Positions 1 through 13,336 are shown, numbered from the stretch's first letter. The stretch: 64,000 nucleotides of DNA from Macrobrachium rosenbergii (GCF_040412425.1 NC_089782.1:46006322-46070321), one strand, 5' to 3'. Notes: a model not told the origin generated them from the letters alone. Numbers and translations are program-made.

Positions 1-439
1 CAGACTGACTTGAGATTGTACCTATAACACCCAGAATGTGAAACCGATTCCCTCATAGCGGTGTTAGTTCAAAGGGAAGGTTTCTGCTTGCCGCTTAGAC
101 AGGGTAAGGGACCGCGTTACGTAAAGTGGATTGCTTTTCGTATTTACCCAAACTTGAGCAAATCGCACTTGAGGTGTTTGCATTGTGATAATGAGCTCAC
201 TTTATTAGTTTGCGTTTTATCAGTTTCATCCTGCGGTCGCGATAAGAAATTTTATTATTTCACTGTCATACTCCTCATGCGTTACGTAACCTAGATTGAG
301 TTTGGTGTTTGCTCAAACTCTTAAGGTTTTGCGTAGTAATAATCTCCAGGTATTTTTTTATTTATCAGTTTTACCCTAAACAAACGATAAGAAATTTATC
401 AATACACACTGTCTGTCCGTCTGCCTGTGTGACTCACCC

Positions 440-446
<7 letters not shown>
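1..446. other. Non-coding stretch at the window start
   Basis: Unique-looking sequence. The open frames at 61-294 and 309-590 resemble no known protein, and the second runs into the (TA)n array. Confidence 0.5.
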
Positions 447-522
<76 letters not shown>

Positions 523-593
523 TTGTGTGTATGATAAAATGTTTATATATATGGATGTATATGTATATTATATATAATATATATGTATAAATA

Positions 594-628
<35 letters not shown>

Positions 629-677
629 ATATATATATATATATTATATGTGTGTGTGTGTATGTATGTATGTATGT
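447..677. repeat. (TA)n arrays with (TG)n/(TATG)n end
   Basis: Pure (TA)n at 447-518, a degenerate AT-rich gap, then (AT)n from 595 leading into TG and TATG repeats to 677. Confidence 0.95.
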
Positions 678-1213
678 ATATTTTACAGTATCATGAAGAT
701 TTTTATGTATGTATATATTACATGAAAATAAAATAATTCCAACATTCCATAATTCCGAGTCAGTGTAAAACGTAAGATTCTGATTGTCCGTGAATTATCA
801 CTATTGTGTAAACAAAACGACTGATGATAATTTTAGCGCGCCAGGTGGCTGTCTGTGCCTGTCACAGTGATCTCGATGTTCATCAGCGTCTGCTGAGAAC
901 ATCTTAGAAAGCATAGAGAGATCGCTCGCTGTCTTCTTATACATTAATGTAACTTAACAACTTGTAGAAAGTAGTTTTGGGGCGCCTGAGATTCGCGCGC
1001 CGACCAGTCTACTTGAAGAGTGGCAGCAGTAGAAACGTCCCTATAAGGTCGGACGACTGTAATTTAGCAGACGTCGTTCTGCATATGAATTAGATCAGGA
1101 TGCTACCCTGGGAACAGCGGCGGTTTCGCCCCAAATGGCAAGCTGTACAATAGTAGTATAGAACCCTCGAGACTGACGGACGAACACTCCGACAAAACAC
1201 AATGCTTGGAAGA
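678..1213. other. Non-coding stretch, CpG-containing
   Basis: No gene, RNA or repeat structure recognised between two (TA)n arrays. Confidence 0.4.
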
Positions 1214-1280
<67 letters not shown>

Positions 1281-1284
1281 TGTA

Positions 1285-1376
<92 letters not shown>

Positions 1377-1560
1377 ATATATTTATTACGTATATATTTG
1401 TAGACATACATACATACAAATATTTATAATCGTACACTCACACATATATAAATGTGTATGTATGTGTGTATATATATGGATATATATACATATATATACA
1501 CACACATATATATATATATAAATAAATAAATATGTATATATATATATACTGTATATATAC
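1214..1560. repeat. (TA)n with interruptions, then AT-rich degenerate repeat
   Basis: Long TA dinucleotide blocks broken by TTATAT and TGTATG, fading into TACACACA/TATATA mixtures by 1560. Frames on both strands here are poly-(Ile-Tyr) artefacts. Confidence 0.95.
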
Positions 1561-2193
1561 AGTATAAAAGTAGGTATTGAATAAGTATATGAAATAATTA
1601 CATACCAGATCTTCTAATTTTAGAAAGTAACAACATGAACGTTCGCTCTTTCTTTTAAGACCCAATCAACCGTTAAAAAAAAAAAATAGTGGGAATTTTC
1701 CCCGTGAAACCCTAAAAACTTCCCCACGATACGAAAGAGAGACAGCAGCGCCATATATTGTGGGGTGGGAGTGGCTCCTTTCGTGTGGGTATATTTTACT
1801 CGCTTGTTAATTTTAGGACAACCCTTTTTCCTCCCTTTTCTTTGTCTCCGGATTCCTTTATTTAAGGGATGCGAAGAAGAAGATTGCCGGGGGTTGCGCT
1901 GGCTGAGTCACACCTGTGATGTGTTTATGGGTAGGCGATACTATGCCCTCTACTTACTTGTCCATTTATTTATTTACTTACGTAGTCATTTATTTATTTA
2001 CTTACGTAGTCATTTATTTATTTTTATTTCTTTCTTTCTTTCTTTATTTTGTATGTGTTTACGTCAGATTCGTTAATTTATTTGGGTTACTCAGAATTGA
2101 TTAAATATTTTATTTTAAGCCTTGTTTATTAGTTATAGTTTTATTGAAATACGTTGAAGTTTTGTAAACAGAACTCGGCTTCACTTTACGCGT
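1561..2193. other. Non-coding stretch with a small TTTATTTA repeat
   Basis: A short internal duplication, ATTTATTTACTTACGTAGTC, occurs at about 1970-2020. No gene recognised. Confidence 0.45.
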
Positions 2194-2194
2194 A

Positions 2195-2273
<79 letters not shown>

Positions 2274-2274
2274 T
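2194..2274. repeat. (TTA)n microsatellite
   Basis: About 27 uninterrupted TTA/ATT units. Confidence 0.97.
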
Positions 2275-2715
2275 TATGCACACATGTAGAACAAATTACT
2301 ACTGTAATATGCCTGCAACTTGCTAAGGTGGCTTTCATAGAATGAATCACACGTTTGTTCTTAAAACAAGTAAAAGTAGACTGAAGAGGAGAAAAATAAA
2401 TTATAGATAAAGCTAAGAGGAACAAATAAATAAATGTTTGCAATCAAATAGCTGATGACAAATGTTGCACAATTAAAGCAGTGTGCTTTCAGTAAACATG
2501 AAACATTTACAGTAAGTACAGATACTGTGATATACGTGACTTTTTTTTTTTTTAGATTTCCTAAAACATTACATCTTTCGATATTTCACACAGGTAAATG
2601 TCCTTAGGCCTACACCTGCTAGGCCTACCGGGTGTGATATGGCTTGAAGGTGCCCACAGGCCACTTTTATTGGTACAGGTAGACTCAGTATATGTACTTG
2701 GCTTAGGGCGTAGCG

Positions 2716-2718
<3 letters not shown>

Positions 2719-2791
<73 letters not shown>
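2719..2791. repeat. (GA)n microsatellite
   Basis: About 36 pure GA units. Confidence 0.97.
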
Positions 2792-2793
<2 letters not shown>

Positions 2794-2944
2794 CGATGAA
2801 GTTGTATCGCTAAGAAGGTGACTCACTGTTTTCGACATTATTGCTTTTCAGATCATATGATACTTTGAAGGCATACAATTTACTTTACCTCCTTATTTCA
2901 AGTACGTAAAATGTTTATATTCTGATGAATGTCAAGTGTGAGTG

Positions 2945-2946
<2 letters not shown>

Positions 2947-3014
<68 letters not shown>
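2947..3014. repeat. (GA)n microsatellite
   Basis: About 34 pure GA units, 155 bases from the previous GA array. Confidence 0.97.
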
Positions 3015-3021
<7 letters not shown>

Positions 3022-3366
3022 GAAGTGGGAAACCATTACTGTACTGAAAGAATGTTCGTTCCCCTTTGCCCGTCATCTATTCTTTCGCTTCCCCTACTTT
3101 CTTGTCCTCATTACTTCTGTTTCCTTGTATGTGCATTTGTTCCCCTTCTCTTTCTTGAATCTTGCTCACATTTAATGTGTTACTTTCTTCTCTCTGGTAT
3201 CGAGTTTTTCAGATTATGCGGTCTGCACCGTGAAGCTTCCATTGCAAATCAATGGCCGTTCAGGCTTGTTTTTGGATTTTTTTTTTTTTTTTTGCAAGTC
3301 AGTGGCCTTTTAGACAACTTTCGTGAATGTATATTTGCAAGTTAGTTGTTTTTAGCGAATGTCACA

Positions 3367-3367
<1 letters not shown>

Positions 3368-3446
<79 letters not shown>

Positions 3447-3447
3447 T
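3368..3447. repeat. (TAA)n microsatellite
   Basis: About 26 TAA units. Confidence 0.97.
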
Positions 3448-4163
3448 TTCACTTTTTTGTAACTGGTTCTGTATACATTATGAAAACGTAACGAAAAAAA
3501 GCATTTTCATCTTGGAAATGCACGGAAAAGTTCTGGAAATGTTTAAATTTACTAAGCAGACTCGAAGTATTTCTGGATTCCTACGGGAAAAATAGATTTT
3601 ACAATTTCTCTTGTCAGTGGATGTGTCGCAATTTCCTTTTACTGTTGCCGTGGTAAGTTGTACCTGATTTTTTTATTATTATTATTTATGGGCTGTACCG
3701 TTAAGAAGTCGTGATTTCACGATTTCGGACAGGTTTTTGATGAAAACTTGGAGCTCGCTCCCTGGTGAAGAGAGAGAGAGAGAGAGAGAGGGAGAGGACT
3801 TCAATGTTATTTTGGCATCAAAACTTAAATGCAGGAAAATACAGGTGATGTTTGGAGCAATATAATTTTGCAAACTTTTCTGGAAAAATAAAACCGACAT
3901 TCAAAACAAGGCGGTTAAGCGTTGCCCTTTCACTAACGCTGCCATATTTCAGAATCGCATGAAAGATTTTTTTTTTTTTGTATGCCGGCTCTAAGCAGCA
4001 TATTTACACACGATTATGCAAATGGTTTGCGAGCGGCAATTACTACAGAGGACTGCTTGACCTCAAAGCGAATGGCGCTTTGCAAGAGCTGCTTTCAGAT
4101 CACGCAAGAAGTGGAGGGAGGCAGCTTGAATCTGGGTTCTTTTAACCAGGGCTTAATCATAGG

Positions 4164-4167
<4 letters not shown>
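3448..4167. other. Non-coding stretch
   Basis: Holds a short (GA)n at 3771-3800. No gene recognised. Confidence 0.4.

Positions 4168-4238
<71 letters not shown>
4168..4238. repeat. (CT)n microsatellite
   Basis: About 35 CT units. Confidence 0.97.
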
Positions 4239-4240
<2 letters not shown>

Positions 4241-5029
4241 TTATCATTGAGTTTGTGATGTGATTTTGCATTGGAGCACATTGCTTGAAATAAATATGAG
4301 ATGGTGTTTTTTATGCTTTATCGGTATTATTCACAGAGCTTATTTAACTTAACGTTGTTGCAGTGAATCTCGTTTTGTGTATTGAAACCTTTATGTTGTG
4401 TCACATTTGTAAACAGTTTTAAATTTACGTATGGACAAATATCAATACAAGCATCGACCTACTGGCATGCTTTTATCCACTTATGACATAACATCCGAGC
4501 TTTCACTTAACAGTGAAAAAGGCAAAGATATTGATATGCTGTAAGAAGAAATCGTGACAACTTCAATGTGTCATTTTAAAACCAGCCGCACTGTTTACTG
4601 CTTAACCTCGCAGTCATCTCTGGTCGCATTTTCTTAATGGAAAGCGTGGGAAGAAGAATGCACACGTGCAGTAGCCAAATGCACTTGCAATTGTGCCTTT
4701 GTTGGGCAGATGTGTACAGCGCCACGTGGAAGCCGTTTGTAATAATCAGTTTTCGCATAGGACAGATAGGGCGCACCTGCTTGGCACAACATCCCGTGAG
4801 CGCGCGTAGGAACGCTGTTGAACTGAGTTGCGTAAGCAGTAGATTACCTTATTATATTCAGTGTTTTTTTTAAGGAGTGATCATAGTGGGGTTACTTAAG
4901 TATTCGGTAGAATAAATATGTGATTTTTCTCATTGCGTCTGCAGTAATTTACAGTATTTTAAATAAACTTTTTTGTCGTTAACCAGTGTTGATTGTAATA
5001 TTTATTGTAGTGGTTAATGTTAGATTGTT
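4239..5029. other. Non-coding stretch
   Basis: Short frames at 4576-4776 (minus) and 4637-4873 (plus) overlap one another and match nothing known. No structure seen. Confidence 0.4.
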
Positions 5030-5341
5030 CAGAATGCCATTTAATAGGATATAAACTTTATCAAATATACCATAACTGCGTGAGAACGATCCGTATATAG
5101 TTATTTTCAGAATGTCATTTTATAGGATATAAACTTTGTCAAATATACCATAACTGCGCGAGAACGATCCGTATATAGTTATTTTCAGAATGTCATTTTA
5201 TAGGATATAAACTTTGTCAAATATACCATAACTGCGTGAGAACGATCCGTATATTTTCATTTTCACAGTGTCATTTTATAGGATATAAACTTTGTCAAAT
5301 ATACCACAACTGCGCGTGAACGATCCGTATATATTTATTTT
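5030..5341 (+). repeat. 78-bp tandem repeat, four copies
   Basis: Unit starts CAGAATGTCATTTTATAGGA and includes ATATACCATAACTGCG and GAACGATCCGTATATA. Copy starts at 5030, 5108, 5186 and 5264 give an exact 78-base period. The outer copies carry most of the changes. Confidence 0.95.
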
Positions 5342-5890
5342 AGAAAATCAACTATTTACACTTGGGAATAAATATTTCCACTTTCTTTCCGCGAGTATTT
5401 TTAAAGATTCTTTCCCTCAGTATTTTTAAAGCTGGTCATTTCTTTGAATTCCGGTAGCGCATTACTGAGAAACCCCTATTTGCAAGAAGCGTAAATATTT
5501 ACATTTTAAGATCCCGTGAAGTCGAAGCGAGCTAAAAAAAAAAATTATTTTTTCTAAATCGACACCCAATAAAAAGTTGCTTGTCACGGGTGGACCGTAA
5601 GGTTTACGTCTTCGAATGTTATTCACTGTGTATGTTTGTTTCCATGCGGGGGTGTTCTGGGGTGGGGAATGGTGGGGGAGGGGCGTTGTGGGAATGACGT
5701 CGAAGGGAAATAGGCCAAGGGGGGCCGGAGTTGGTCACCTCTTGTTGTTTTGAGGGTAAATGTATCAGGAGGTGAGGTGGTGACTTCGGGAGTCAGGTGG
5801 AGCTAGTCATTAATGCACGGAGCGAGGAGCAGATTCCTGCTTGTTTTTGCTTTTGCCCTTGGTGATACCTCCAGATTTGGGTGGTTGAAG

Positions 5891-5893
<3 letters not shown>
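5342..5893. other. Non-coding stretch with a G-rich tract
   Basis: A G-quadruplex-type tract lies at 5647-5693 (GGGGG, GGGG, GGGG, GGGGG, GGGG with short loops). No gene recognised. Confidence 0.5.

Positions 5894-5969
<76 letters not shown>
5894..5969. repeat. (TA)n microsatellite
   Basis: About 38 TA units. Confidence 0.97.
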
Positions 5970-5970
<1 letters not shown>

Positions 5971-6087
5971 GTATACATATAAATGCGTATCTTTGTGTAT
6001 ATATATAATTAGTTCTGTGATTCTTCAGCATCATTACATTACCATCATTCATTCTTGCTCTCTCTTTCGCGTCTTGTGTTCCCAGCT

Positions 6088-6091
<4 letters not shown>

Positions 6092-6142
<51 letters not shown>
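6092..6142. repeat. (CT)n microsatellite
   Basis: About 25 CT units. Confidence 0.97.
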
Positions 6143-6145
<3 letters not shown>

Positions 6146-7052
6146 GAGGTCTTTTAGTAATCTTCCAATAAAGTCGCCTAAACTCCATCCACTTGAGCAA
6201 TGTGAGATGTTCCTAAATCGCGGTAAATTGATCCGTACAAAATGAGATGTACAAATAAGAGTCAGGTGTTTCTGACAACTTTATTCTTTGGCGAAAAGCT
6301 GAAGAGACGTTATTGAACGAGTGACTTCTGCTCTTTATAACTCACTCTTGGATGTTAAAAGGGGCATAAGTACCTCGCAACTTTGTGCCGTTTTTCTGAT
6401 GTGAATTTATTAACACCAACTCGTTTGTAAATCACTTCGCCGAAATTTAAATGAATCGATAAAAAATATATTTAAAAAAAAAAAAAATTTTTAAATAAAA
6501 AGTAAATTGCCCGATTATGAAGCGAACTGGTTACTGGGCTGTGGTAAAAACCTTCTGAACTAGCCTGGGTTTTGCATGGATACAAGACTTGACTGGACTT
6601 GAAATTCAGTTCATCACACTTGTATGCATATAATCCCCCTCTAATCTGCGTCTTATTATGAATCTGCTTTGGATTCCGCGTTGCGTCATGATGAACTTTC
6701 CTTTTTGCTAATGTTGTCGATTGTGATTGCGAAGTCTAACTCAAAGTGACTGCCTTATGCCAGCACTGGATCAGGCTTCTTGTGCGATCCGCAGGAAGTA
6801 AACTGACTCGCTGTGGTCATCGATTGTTGTGACTCGCTTCTTATTCAAAATTTAATAGAATGCTTCCTACACAGATATCTTCAGGAAGATTTTTGGGAAA
6901 AGTTTCTTTAATTCCTTAAAAATTTAATTGATGAAGGATCTCAATAGTGGTTTGTAACATCTTCCGGAGACTCGAATACGAACACTTAACTAACGTTAAA
7001 AAAAAAATGTTTGTTGATTGGTGATTAGTGGCTTTATTGAGGGTTAGACAAA

Positions 7053-7055
<3 letters not shown>
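6143..7055. other. Non-coding stretch
   Basis: Poly-A runs at about 6472-6487 and 6999-7007. No gene or repeat unit recognised. Confidence 0.4.

Positions 7056-7106
<51 letters not shown>
7056..7106. repeat. (CT)n microsatellite
   Basis: About 25 CT units. Confidence 0.97.
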
Positions 7107-7110
<4 letters not shown>

Positions 7111-7294
7111 AAGTCCATTGTGCCTCTGTTGACGTAAACAGTGAATTAGGTACCTGGCAGTCTGATGATTTCCGTGGCTCACTATCAGGATGAATAGTGA
7201 GTAGTGGCTAACATTCTCATTCTGGGATACTTTCTGGAAACTAGAACGTTTACAGGGTTTGGAGCCGCCCATAATGATAGTAAAGTACATATAT

Positions 7295-7297
<3 letters not shown>

Positions 7298-7383
<86 letters not shown>
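7298..7383. repeat. (TA)n microsatellite
   Basis: About 42 TA units. Confidence 0.97.
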
Positions 7384-7386
<3 letters not shown>

Positions 7387-8123
7387 GAGGGATAGCCGGA
7401 CAAATAAGCCGTGCTTGAACCTCGTTCAATGGTGTTTGGCGTGGAGGGCAGAAGTGGACCGACGTGTGTAGAGGCACGATTCGTGCCACACTTGTTGCCC
7501 ATCTCCTCTGTGCCCTCTCCCCGTCACCGCTATCATTGTCATCTTCGTCATCGTCTTCATCATACGCGGCGGTCGTCATCCTGCTAATCCGCTCACGACC
7601 TCGTCCAGACACGGGTCGTGAAATGTGTGGGATTTCTAAGAAGCTCAAGCAGACAGACAACTGACACGGCATCAGTGCTCACAAGATGACGCGGCGTCCA
7701 GTGGCGCTGCGCGAGTGCCCGTCTTTGTTGTAGACTTGTTTTGAAAGCTGTAGATTTTTTTTAGTAAATACAATTACGCACAGTATGGCGATCTTTGCAG
7801 TATGTGATTTAATCTATTTTCCTCTTTTTTTTTTCTTCAAAAATTGCGTGGAACGCTGTTATTTAAGGGGTTGGTTTCTTGTATTCAAGTCTGTCTTCAG
7901 GGAGATTTTAGAAAATGCGAAAAAAATGAATAGGCATAAACATGAATTTAAGGGTATGAAAAATAATGTTACGAGAAATATACCAACAGTACCATTTTCT
8001 TTCGTGGCACTTCATGCCAAATCTTCCGTAATTCCTTGAAGTGTCACATCTCACAGTTACTGCTCATAACTTTTTCTACCAGTATGACTACTACTGTGGT
8101 TTTACGCTTCTAGTAGAACTACA

Positions 8124-8124
<1 letters not shown>
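7384..8124. other. Non-coding stretch, locally CpG-rich
   Basis: 7430-7720 has many CpGs and an imperfect GA/CT-rich triplet run (TCATCGTC-like). The minus-strand frame over it encodes an Asp/Glu run and is not convincing as a gene. Confidence 0.4.
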
Positions 8125-8193
<69 letters not shown>

Positions 8194-8204
8194 ATTATTA
8201 TTAA
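8125..8204. repeat. (TTA)n microsatellite
   Basis: About 25 TTA units, with one interruption near the end. Confidence 0.96.
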
Positions 8205-8363
8205 TTGTCGTTATTGTTGTTTTGCTTCTTCTACATATACGCAGCGGCACAATGACTGGATGTTGTTGAGAAGGCTTGAGAAGGAGTTTCTTGAGTGCAA
8301 AACCGTTGAGACTAAGAGCATTCTCTTGTGTATGTGGCCCTCCTGCTATAGGACCTCCCAAGG

Positions 8364-8364
<1 letters not shown>

Positions 8365-8403
<39 letters not shown>
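8365..8403. repeat. (CT)n microsatellite
   Basis: About 19 CT units. Confidence 0.96.
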
Positions 8404-8405
<2 letters not shown>

Positions 8406-10167
8406 GTGATTATGTCAGAGGGCTTAAAGTTTTGAAATCCATGATTATTCTTTTGTCACGCAACACGCAACCCTATTATAAACCTCTCATTCTTTTACTT
8501 TTATGGATTTTTGTTGTCAGTCAAAGAAGCATCGCTGGATGTCATGAAACATCGCTGTTTGATGAATATGCCATATTGTCTGTTATCCTTATCTTAAGAT
8601 GACAGCTAGATAAAACTGCACATTTCACGTCGTGGAATTGTCACACACACTTCTCGCTGTTTATTGTTCTTTGGGCTCTGGTTTCTCCTAAGTTTGCAGT
8701 TTGCTAAAGCTGTGGAAGTGTGCCACGCACAAATATCGCCATTTGCAGAGTCAGTTGATATTCACTAGACTCAGCCATATAGTGTGTCTCCATTGGAGTG
8801 AAAGGTAGATGTAATTATATTGGATTTTTAGTGAATCCGATAGTTAAACTTTAAAGACCTTGTATATCTTGAAATTTTACCGTGAATGGAAGAAGTAAAC
8901 TGTAGATTGTTCACAGCAATCGATGATAGCACTGTATATTTGCAAGTTCAGCCCTTGCATTTAATTAGTGGCCGGATCAAACTGCTGGATGTCATTGATC
9001 AGCGACGCCACATGTCCAATAGAACACCTTCCCAATGTCGTCACCTCTTCTGTGTCTTGTCAGAAGTGGCGGCGTATCGCATTAATCTTTCAGAATGGAA
9101 CGAATCTCATTTTGTCTGTACACGATGGCGTTGAAAGGGTCGCATATGAGGCCGCATCCAATCCTTGAAACACCTGCGAGGCTTTCAACGTTTCAGAAGT
9201 CACGTCGGACCCCACAACCTTCAGAGCGATCCCTTCCTTTCCCCTTTTGTCGATGCAGATTTGCCTCGATGATCCCGCCTTCATGAGGTTGCACTTTGCA
9301 GTTAGATTATTAGCCTTTCAGTCGCCAGATGTACCCTCTTTATGGCACTGCACGACGGATGGATTTGATGCCAGTCTCTGTCGCGTAGCTGAGCCTTCCT
9401 TACACCAAGGCTTGTAAATCATCTCGAAAAGGGGACTTGGCGTTACTGTGCCTCTCTGGTGGCGCACCCATTTTGTAGCTTCGCACTGAGAGCCACTACA
9501 GTACGTGTTTTTTTTTAATTATATAGAAAGGGTCGTGTATTTGCACATTTATTGTTAATTATTGTTGACTGGATTGCTTTTAGAAAAAGGTCCTCTCATT
9601 TCAGTTTGAGACGTGTCGCTTTCGTGCTTTTAGATATGTGTACTTTGATTGTTTATGACTTATATATTCACTCATGGAGACCGATCTCTCTTAAGTTGTT
9701 TTACTATTTTCACTCTGAACTGATAGAGTTTTCCCTCGTTCGTGTTATTAGAGTCTGTATTAATGAAGGGGGTGCTTTTATCTTTTCCAGCCTGCGCTAA
9801 GTAACATTTTCCCTACTTTATTACTCGCAACAATTCCGGCGGAACTTACATTTTAAAACTTTTAGACTTTGAATGTTTTAGTTTTAGACATTTGTGTAAA
9901 CTGCTTTATTATCTGTCCTAAAATAATAACAGTTCTGAAGAATGATAAAGGTGAAGGTTTACGAGCAAAAATTGTATGGTTTTCCCAATTTAGGATTTAG
10001 TGTTGTTTCAGAAATAGTGTATGAAGGGCGTATACATGGAGTTCCAAGATCCTCAGGACGAACAGCCTTGGATGATACACCGTTGACGTGTGATGTCTAT
10101 AAATGAAAAAACTTCTAAACCCCTGAAGGCGTATGAATTAAATTGTTCCGAGTGATGGAACGTTAAT

Positions 10168-10169
<2 letters not shown>
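8404..10169. other. Non-coding stretch
   Basis: 1.8 kb of unique-looking sequence. Frames of 60-82 codons on both strands around 8886-9286 overlap, lack recognisable domains and are not supported by good splice sites. Confidence 0.4.

Positions 10170-10240
<71 letters not shown>
10170..10240. repeat. (CT)n microsatellite
   Basis: About 35 CT units. Confidence 0.97.
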
Positions 10241-10244
<4 letters not shown>

Positions 10245-10626
10245 TTTAGGTAGAGGCATTGAAAATGCTGACCATTGAAATCCCATCAATATGGCCGCAC
10301 AGACACCACATTCATTGCACTATTGCACGGTTTGTTTACAGCGTGCAACTCGTCGAAAAGAATTTCGTCGGCTGCTTACGTCACACGTAAACATCAGGTG
10401 ACCGAACTTATCCCATTGACAGAATAGCGTTTGTTGTGTGTTTCTCTCCTTTTTAGAGAGAGGGAATTTCCCAGAAGAGATTGAAACCTAGGGGAAGATC
10501 CATTCAAGGAATCCGCTCTTTCCTCTCGAAGCGGAAGTCATTCGTTAGTTTCCTGTGTGAATATTTATCCTTTTCATGGGGGCTTTTACTACCGTTTGTG
10601 TCAACATTGATGGTGGTTTGGAGATT

Positions 10627-10628
<2 letters not shown>

Positions 10629-10716
<88 letters not shown>
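10629..10716. repeat. (CT)n microsatellite
   Basis: About 43 CT units with one extra T at about 10662. Confidence 0.97.
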
Positions 10717-10719
<3 letters not shown>

Positions 10720-10818
10720 TAACCCATTTGCGTTCTGTGATTGCTACGGGCTCCGTAAAGGGAACACCTCTCAACAATTTTTATTGTTATTGCAATCATA
10801 TTTCCCAGTTTGTGGTCT

Positions 10819-10850
10819 ACATACATACATACATACATACATACATACAT
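10819..10850. repeat. (CATA)n microsatellite
   Basis: Eight CATA units. Confidence 0.95.
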
Positions 10851-11235
10851 AATCTGTTTATCAGTATTCTTTCCGCATTAAGAACCTGAGCTCGAAATTG
10901 CACTGGTAGCTTGTATTAATTATCCTGTTGCAAATAGTTTACGGGTTGTCTATAATTCGATCAAATTATTAATGTATTTCCGTTAATTCTCCATTATTTT
11001 CCATCACCAACCTTCACTCACTTTTGAAGGTTTTGCGTATGAAGACCACAACTCATTCTTGTATCCATTGTTTGGCCTTCATTTTCACCTGTGTAAGATT
11101 TAAGTGGCGGAATGTGACGTAAATCTCGAGGTGTCGGCTACCCCAGAGGAATGGGACCTTAGCCTTGTCGGATCTGTTACGTTAACAAACACTGAGCCTC
11201 GTTCCCAACTGTTACACTGTAGGCAGTTTTACAAA

Positions 11236-11236
<1 letters not shown>

Positions 11237-11302
<66 letters not shown>
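11237..11302. repeat. (GA)n microsatellite
   Basis: About 33 GA units. Confidence 0.97.
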
Positions 11303-11303
<1 letters not shown>

Positions 11304-12867
11304 AAGCTTTAATGGTTAAGTTTTTCAAATTAGTCATACTCTCGTATGATGGCCTGACTGAAAGAGCACCGTTTATGATTAATGTAATTACCATTATTGT
11401 TAGCATATTATACACAAGCTTTGCCATATTCAAAGCTACTGAAGGACTTGATCTCATAAAATTGATGTATGTGTCAAAGACATGAATCTTTCCCTATCAG
11501 TGTAAAAATGTCCTAACTATTATGGCGGTCCTCATATCAGAACACGCATAACGCAAGTCTCGGTTGGGTAGCTAATGTATCACGCTTGTTCAAACACCAC
11601 GTATTTGAGAGAAAAAAAAAAAAACTGCTTTAATATGCTGTGCGAAGAAGAGGTTCTTGAGTCTTGAGATGATTTATGCATTCGTGTCCATTCGCTGTTT
11701 TTTTTTTTTTTTTATCATGTCAGAGGGTAGACACTTGAAGCCCCTCTTGTTAAGGGTAGCATCGTTACGATTTGTTCCAAAGGCTTTTTTTTTTTTTTTT
11801 TTTTTTTTTGGCAGGTTGTTTATTTTTCGTCTAGTCAACATGGAATCCACTTGTCAGACTCCTCCATGATGTTATCACGTCTAGGGTTTCTTATTGTTCA
11901 CCTTCTTCTACGACGAAGGTCAAATTCATTTATCGTAACAGGAAAGGGGTTGCAGCGCATTTCAAGGTCATGCCTAGAGGCTCCCGAGGATTAATATAAG
12001 GGACGAAGTGCCCTCCGGAAATGAATGTTGCAATACAGTACAAAAAAGCTGACACTTGGAAGTTTAAGTAAAAACTAAATAACGATTCTGTACTTGAATA
12101 GAACGCAAGTTTAAGGGAAAAAAAATGAAGAAGTAGATGTTAACGATTGAATGTCAGTTTACGCAGACTCTAACATTTATAAGTATAGGTATAAAGGAGA
12201 GAGAGAAAAAAGAGAGAGCTATCAGAAAATGCGTCAGCTCTGATTGCCACGTAAGCTGCAGTGCCAATGGCAAGACAAGTGGTGTGATGCAAGGTCGCTT
12301 GCTGATCGGGGGCACTCGTGACGGTAAGTGGGCATGGCGGGAAGATGACGCAGAATCGCGTGGGGGAAGTCTTTGATTTGGCAAGGTGTTGCGGGGAACA
12401 AACCTTCAAGTGTCGCAGTGTAATCCTTGTTAGCGAGAAGTGACGTGTGGCGTCATTTGAATCTTGAAAATTAGTGGAACAGTTCTTCGTGTGCTTCGAG
12501 CACGCGCAGTGGAGTGGACGTATTCAGCAATTTTGTGTTAGCCACACCAGAATGAGTCTTCTCGTTCCAAGCCTTTTTTGTTGTCTATACACGTATGATA
12601 GGTGATTTATATAAGCAAATACACATGAAAGTTGCTTCCATTATGGACGTATTTCGTGTCCCTTTCAATTTCATATGTGTGAAGTTTCCGCATGCAGTTA
12701 TATTTGGTACGGTGTTAAGTAATTGTGTAAATGGGACTTGAGGATTGATTGACCAATTCATTCGTTAACTAAGGTGAGTAACCGTCGTCCACACTCCTGC
12801 GATCTGAGGAAATGAGAAATTGCAGTTTCACAAGGGAAAGTTGCAAAGATGTGCCAGTCACTCATTT
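11303..12867. other. Non-coding stretch
   Basis: Poly-T tracts at about 11699-11713 and 11786-11809. No gene recognised; the overlapping frames at 12137-12409 look like chance. Confidence 0.4.
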
Positions 12868-13336
12868 TCCTATTTTCATATTTTTCTCTCTCATAATGTA
12901 TAGGGAGCATTTGATATTTTTCTCTCACAATAAGTAAGGAGCATTTCATATTTTCCTCTCTCATAAGATATAGGGAGCATTTCTTATTTTTCTCTCTCAT
13001 ATAGGCAGCATTTCATATTTTTCTCTCTCATAATATATAGAGAGCATTTCTTATTTTTCTCTCTCATAAGATATAGGGAGCATTTCATATTTTTCTCTCT
13101 GATAATATATAGAGAGCATTTCTTATTTTTCTCTCTCATAAGATATAGGGAGCATTTCATATTTTTCTCTCTATAATATATAGGGAGCATTTGATATTTT
13201 TCTCTCTCATAATATATAGGCAGCATTTCATATTTTCCTCTCTTTAATATGTAGGGAGCATTTAACATTTTCTCTCTCTCATAATATATAGGGAGCATTT
13301 AATATTTTTCTCTCGCATAAGATATATGGGAGCATT
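12868..13336. repeat. 36-bp-class minisatellite, about 13 copies
   Basis: Unit TTTTTCTCTCTCATAATATA then TAGGGAGCATTTCATA. GAGCATTT or a close variant recurs 13 times at about 33-38 base spacing. A sub-pattern alternates units starting CATTTCTT and CATTTCAT. Most units are a multiple of 3 long, which keeps minus-strand frames open (REKNMKCSLY repeats); this is not evidence of a gene. Confidence 0.93.

Noticed and set aside
1090..1521. Overlapping frames of about 100 codons on both strands
   Set aside because: They are translations of (TA)n and give poly-(Ile-Tyr). The same applies to the frames over the other TA arrays, and to Ser-Leu or Arg-Glu frames over the CT/GA arrays.
7384..7672. Minus-strand frame with an Asp/Glu run
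   Set aside because: The acidic run comes from an imperfect CATCGTCATC repeat. The frame continues into the TA array and has no domain.
8886..9286. Overlapping 63-82 codon frames on both strands
   Set aside because: No recognisable domain, no consistent splice sites, and equal openness on both strands.
12758..13298. Minus-strand frames encoding repeated REKNMKCSLY-like units
   Set aside because: The frame is open because most minisatellite units are a multiple of three long. There is no upstream coding context or splice sites.
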